Below, in pieces: positions 9,286-11,154 of a DNA stretch of 11,154 nucleotides (position 1 is its first letter; the number at the start of each line of letters is the position of its first letter). Source of the stretch: Tieghemiomyces parasiticus (taxonomy: Eukaryota; Kickxellomycota; Dimargaritomycetes; Dimargaritales; Dimargaritaceae); the NCBI GenBank assembly GCA_027575765.1, contig JANBPT010001298.1, positions 1-11,154 of the forward strand. Direction: 5' to 3'. The position numbers and the translations under genes are program-made. Under the pieces are notes generated by a model, which had not been told where the DNA came from, made no database searches, and worked only from the letters and a program-made list of their open reading frames with translations.

Positions 9286-9756
9286 AAACTCGACTCCGTT
9301 TATTAACAAGGCACAACATGTTGAGAGAGGTACGCGTAAAACGTGTGAAAAAAGGAAAATTACGTGACAACGTCGTGAAAATAAAGTGGCAACAAGCGAG
9401 CAGACGGTAGAGTTGAAATAGATGGATAATTCGATTGGCGAGCGCTCACAGACAGCTTCAAGGTTTAAACTATTAGTGCAGGCGGCACTAGATTGGAAAT
9501 CAAGATAGAACTAAAGTTTATTTCTAGGTTCCAGTATAGACAATTTAAATAGTTGAATATAAAGGGGCTGTTGAAATCGGTTATATAGCGTTGACTCGGG
9601 ATGACTTCCTGCTAACAATGGCGCGGACTCGGCGACGGGTCCGTTACAAGTGATAAAGCCTTTTTAATCCTAAAACGAACTCAATTCTAGAATAGTTTGT
9701 GACTGATAGAGTCATGAGATAGGGTTGTGGTTGTGTAGACCAGTCCACAACAGTGT
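9286..9756. other. Spacer between repeats C1 and C2
   Basis: AT-rich sequence of about 470 bp with no credible gene or element. The only structure I noticed is GTTGTGG (9724-9730) facing CCACAAC (9745-9751), directly before copy C2. Confidence 0.5.
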
Positions 9757-10055
9757 TTTCTTGTACGCCAGGGCTAAGAGCATATCAGTTGGGTACCTGA
9801 GTCTGGTGCATTTGTTTTGGATACTTCATTAGCTCCAGTGGTCAATGGATATGGCCGCCGGAAGGGTATTCTTTTAGCTTTATCATTTGAGCTACTGCCA
9901 ATGATGGAATCATGATAATAACAGTGACAGTAGACTCTACAATTCGACAGCAGTCTATTTCCTAGTATATACTTCGTTCCTGTTGTGCCTAGTAATAAAT
10001 CGACACCTCTTTCCTAAAAAACCTAACCTCTTAAACCCCATTTATTATTTGAAAC
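9757..10055 (+). repeat. Second dispersed repeat family, copy C2
   Basis: The copy of 8991-9285. It is more decayed at CpG sites; TCGCGCC at 9217-9223 is TTGTGCC at 9983-9989. A 7-bp inverted repeat lies just before its left end. No open frame is shared with C1, so the repeat is non-coding. Confidence 0.75.
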
Positions 10056-10748
10056 CCATCTCATATATAAATAAGGTAAAACACTGGCAATTCTGGCAGC
10101 CCCGCCTTCCCCAGACGGTGGTGGGAAAATATCGTTAGGATCTGGGAATGTGATGGTGGTTGCCGTCACAGGAGAAAGGCTAATGGCACACGGGCCGATG
10201 CATGGCAACGCCTTCTTTCACCCGCTGTCCTTATCGGGAGGAATGCGGCAATTGAGCTAGCCTTCGCAATAATCGCGCAAGTGGAACCGCAGCCCCGTGA
10301 GCCGAAACAGACGCGCGGACGGAAGGGAATGGGGGCTGATACCGGCGGCCGGGCTTGTCTGAAGGAAAAAAAAAATATGTTCGTCGGACCCGCCACGCCG
10401 GCCAATCACGACGGCGAGGCACAAATCGCTCGCGCGGGGTAACTCCCGCCAGATGGGGGAGCAGAGTTGGCCTGGCTGTGGGATTAGGTCATGGCGGGTT
10501 ACAGCTGGGTGGCGCGAAAACCGCTAATTAGCGGGAACGGATTGCGAGGGGGGCGGGTTGGACACACAGGTCGCTGCTCTCCGCTGGTGGGATTGGCGGG
10601 TGTCCGTCCCACGTCGGCCGTCTGGATTCGTCCACCCCGACACCGGTGTCACTTGCCCCTCGTCTCCCCTTGACGGTCTTATCTCCTCCTGCCCAAGGGT
10701 CCTTGGGCGTGCGGTGATCGCCGCCTGAGGTCTTCGTGTCCGGCAGAG
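10056..10748. other. GC-rich upstream region of the metallothionein-like gene
   Basis: The sequence turns from AT-rich repeats to GC-rich DNA with many CpG after about 10180. Several minus-strand open frames (10023-10422, 10528-10770) are arginine/proline-rich and look like frames forced open by base composition. An A10 run lies at about 10366-10375. The only regulatory structure I can support is the palindrome at 10521-10534. Confidence 0.45.
10521..10534. promoter_or_regulatory. Perfect 14-bp palindrome, candidate regulator site
   Basis: CCGCTAATTAGCGG reads the same on both strands. It places CCG and CGG triplets eight bases apart, an arrangement used by fungal Zn2Cys6 regulators, and sits about 215 bp before the TATA box. 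Binding is inferred, not shown. Confidence 0.45.
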
Positions 10749-10756
10749 TATAAAAG
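10749..10756 (+). promoter_or_regulatory. TATA box of the metallothionein-like gene
   Basis: TATAAAAG lies 275 bp before the ATG. It is followed by a long C/T-rich leader (about 10780-11010), typical of strongly expressed fungal genes. The leader could contain a 5' UTR intron, but I cannot fix its borders. Confidence 0.75.
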
Positions 10757-11023
10757 GGAACCACCGTCACCCACCAGTCAGCCGCCCTATATCAACACAC
10801 ATCGCATTTTCCCGGTCTACTGTCTGCTCCACCACTCAACCTGCCCTGTACTCTATATCAGTTCTATTTATATATCCGTTGCCCGCTCCCTGCCATCCTC
10901 CTGTCCGTTCTCCATCACGTCTGTTGCTCTCGTAACCCTACCTCTATCTGTACCTTGTACTTCGGATCCATTCCTCCTTGCCATAGCTCCAGTCTATCCC
11001 ATCCATACCTTCCATCCGTAACC

Positions 11024-11154
11024 ATGTCGTGCTGCAAGGATAACTCCGGCAACGTCGCCACCTCCGGCCAGAACACCGCCGCCAAGTGCCCGTGCAACTC
11101 CTCGTCCTGCGCCTGCGGCGACAAGTGCACCTGCACCAAGGACAAGCGCTGCAG
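11024..11154 (+). CDS. Metallothionein-like cysteine-rich protein, 5' part only
   Basis: The ATG at 11024 has a good context (GTAACCATGTCG) and the frame is open to the window end (43 full codons). Nine cysteines are visible: C3, C4, C22, C24, C29, C31, C35, C37 and C43. They include three Cys-x-Cys pairs (CPC, CAC, CTC), no aromatic residues, and many Lys, Ser and Thr. This is the pattern of metallothioneins, small cytosolic proteins that bind Cu, Zn or Cd through thiolate clusters. The gap of 17 residues between C4 and C22 is long for a fungal type. Codons end almost always in G or C, a sign of strong expression, which fits the TATA box and pyrimidine-rich leader. The C-terminus, any intron and the total length lie outside the window, so the subclass is open. 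Confidence 0.82.
   Translation, partial: MSCCKDNSGNVATSGQNTAAKCPCNSSSCACGDKCTCTKDKRC

Noticed and set aside
9081..9410. Plus-strand open frame of 109 aa with a basic C-terminus
   Set aside because: Over half lies in repeat C1 and the frame is not kept in copy C2, so it is chance.
10499..10508. TTACAGCTGG as a copper-regulator site of the Ace1 type
   Set aside because: It fits a loose consensus once only; a 10-bp degenerate match in GC-rich DNA is weak evidence.
10023..10770. Several minus-strand open frames of 60-80 aa
   Set aside because: Arg/Pro/Ser-rich readings of GC-rich DNA, overlapping each other in different frames; one spans the TATA box.

Overview
The window looks like nuclear DNA of a fungus. 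The protein genes are broken by short introns (about 120-185 nt) with GTAAGT-like donors and CAG/TAG acceptors. There is a nuclear tRNA gene with a Pol III T-run, TATA boxes and LTR-like repeats. The histone acetyltransferase has features of fungal Sas3/Mst2 proteins. I cannot place the fungus further; an early-diverging lineage is only a guess.

Left part (1-5507), gene-rich. A His/Pro/Gly-rich protein made of near-perfect 42-residue repeats enters from the left edge and ends at 591. It converges tail-to-tail with a six-exon MYST histone acetyltransferase on the minus strand (3673 to 1113, 603 aa as spliced here). That gene is head-to-head, across about 0.73 kb, with a four-exon EMC8/EMC9-like gene on the plus strand (4400-5507, 224 aa). 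Both gene models rest on splice sites I placed by eye; each junction keeps the frame and the family alignment.

Middle and right part (5508-10055), gene-poor. About 2 kb of decayed sequence without a credible gene is followed by a minus-strand tRNA-Glu(UUC). Within it, roughly 6425-7345 is almost free of CpG and rich in inverted repeats. Immediately upstream of the tRNA start are two direct copies of a ~480-bp LTR-like repeat (A 7599-8084, B 8506-8986), 421 bp apart, with a primer-binding-site-like sequence right after copy A. This looks like a miniature or internally deleted LTR element. A second, unrelated repeat of ~295 bp also occurs twice in direct orientation (8991-9285 and 9757-10055). 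In both families one copy differs from the other largely by CpG to TpG/CpA changes, which suggests cytosine methylation of repeats in this genome.

Right edge (10056-11154). A GC-rich promoter region with a perfect 14-bp palindrome and a clear TATA box leads into a cysteine-rich, metallothionein-like gene starting at 11024 and cut by the window end.

The genes do not form a pathway: they are a chromatin modifier, an ER membrane-insertase subunit, a tRNA, a metal-binding protein and an unknown repeat protein. I see no clearly new multi-gene system. The most unusual material is the repeat block beside the tRNA, with its conserved hairpins and methylation-like decay.
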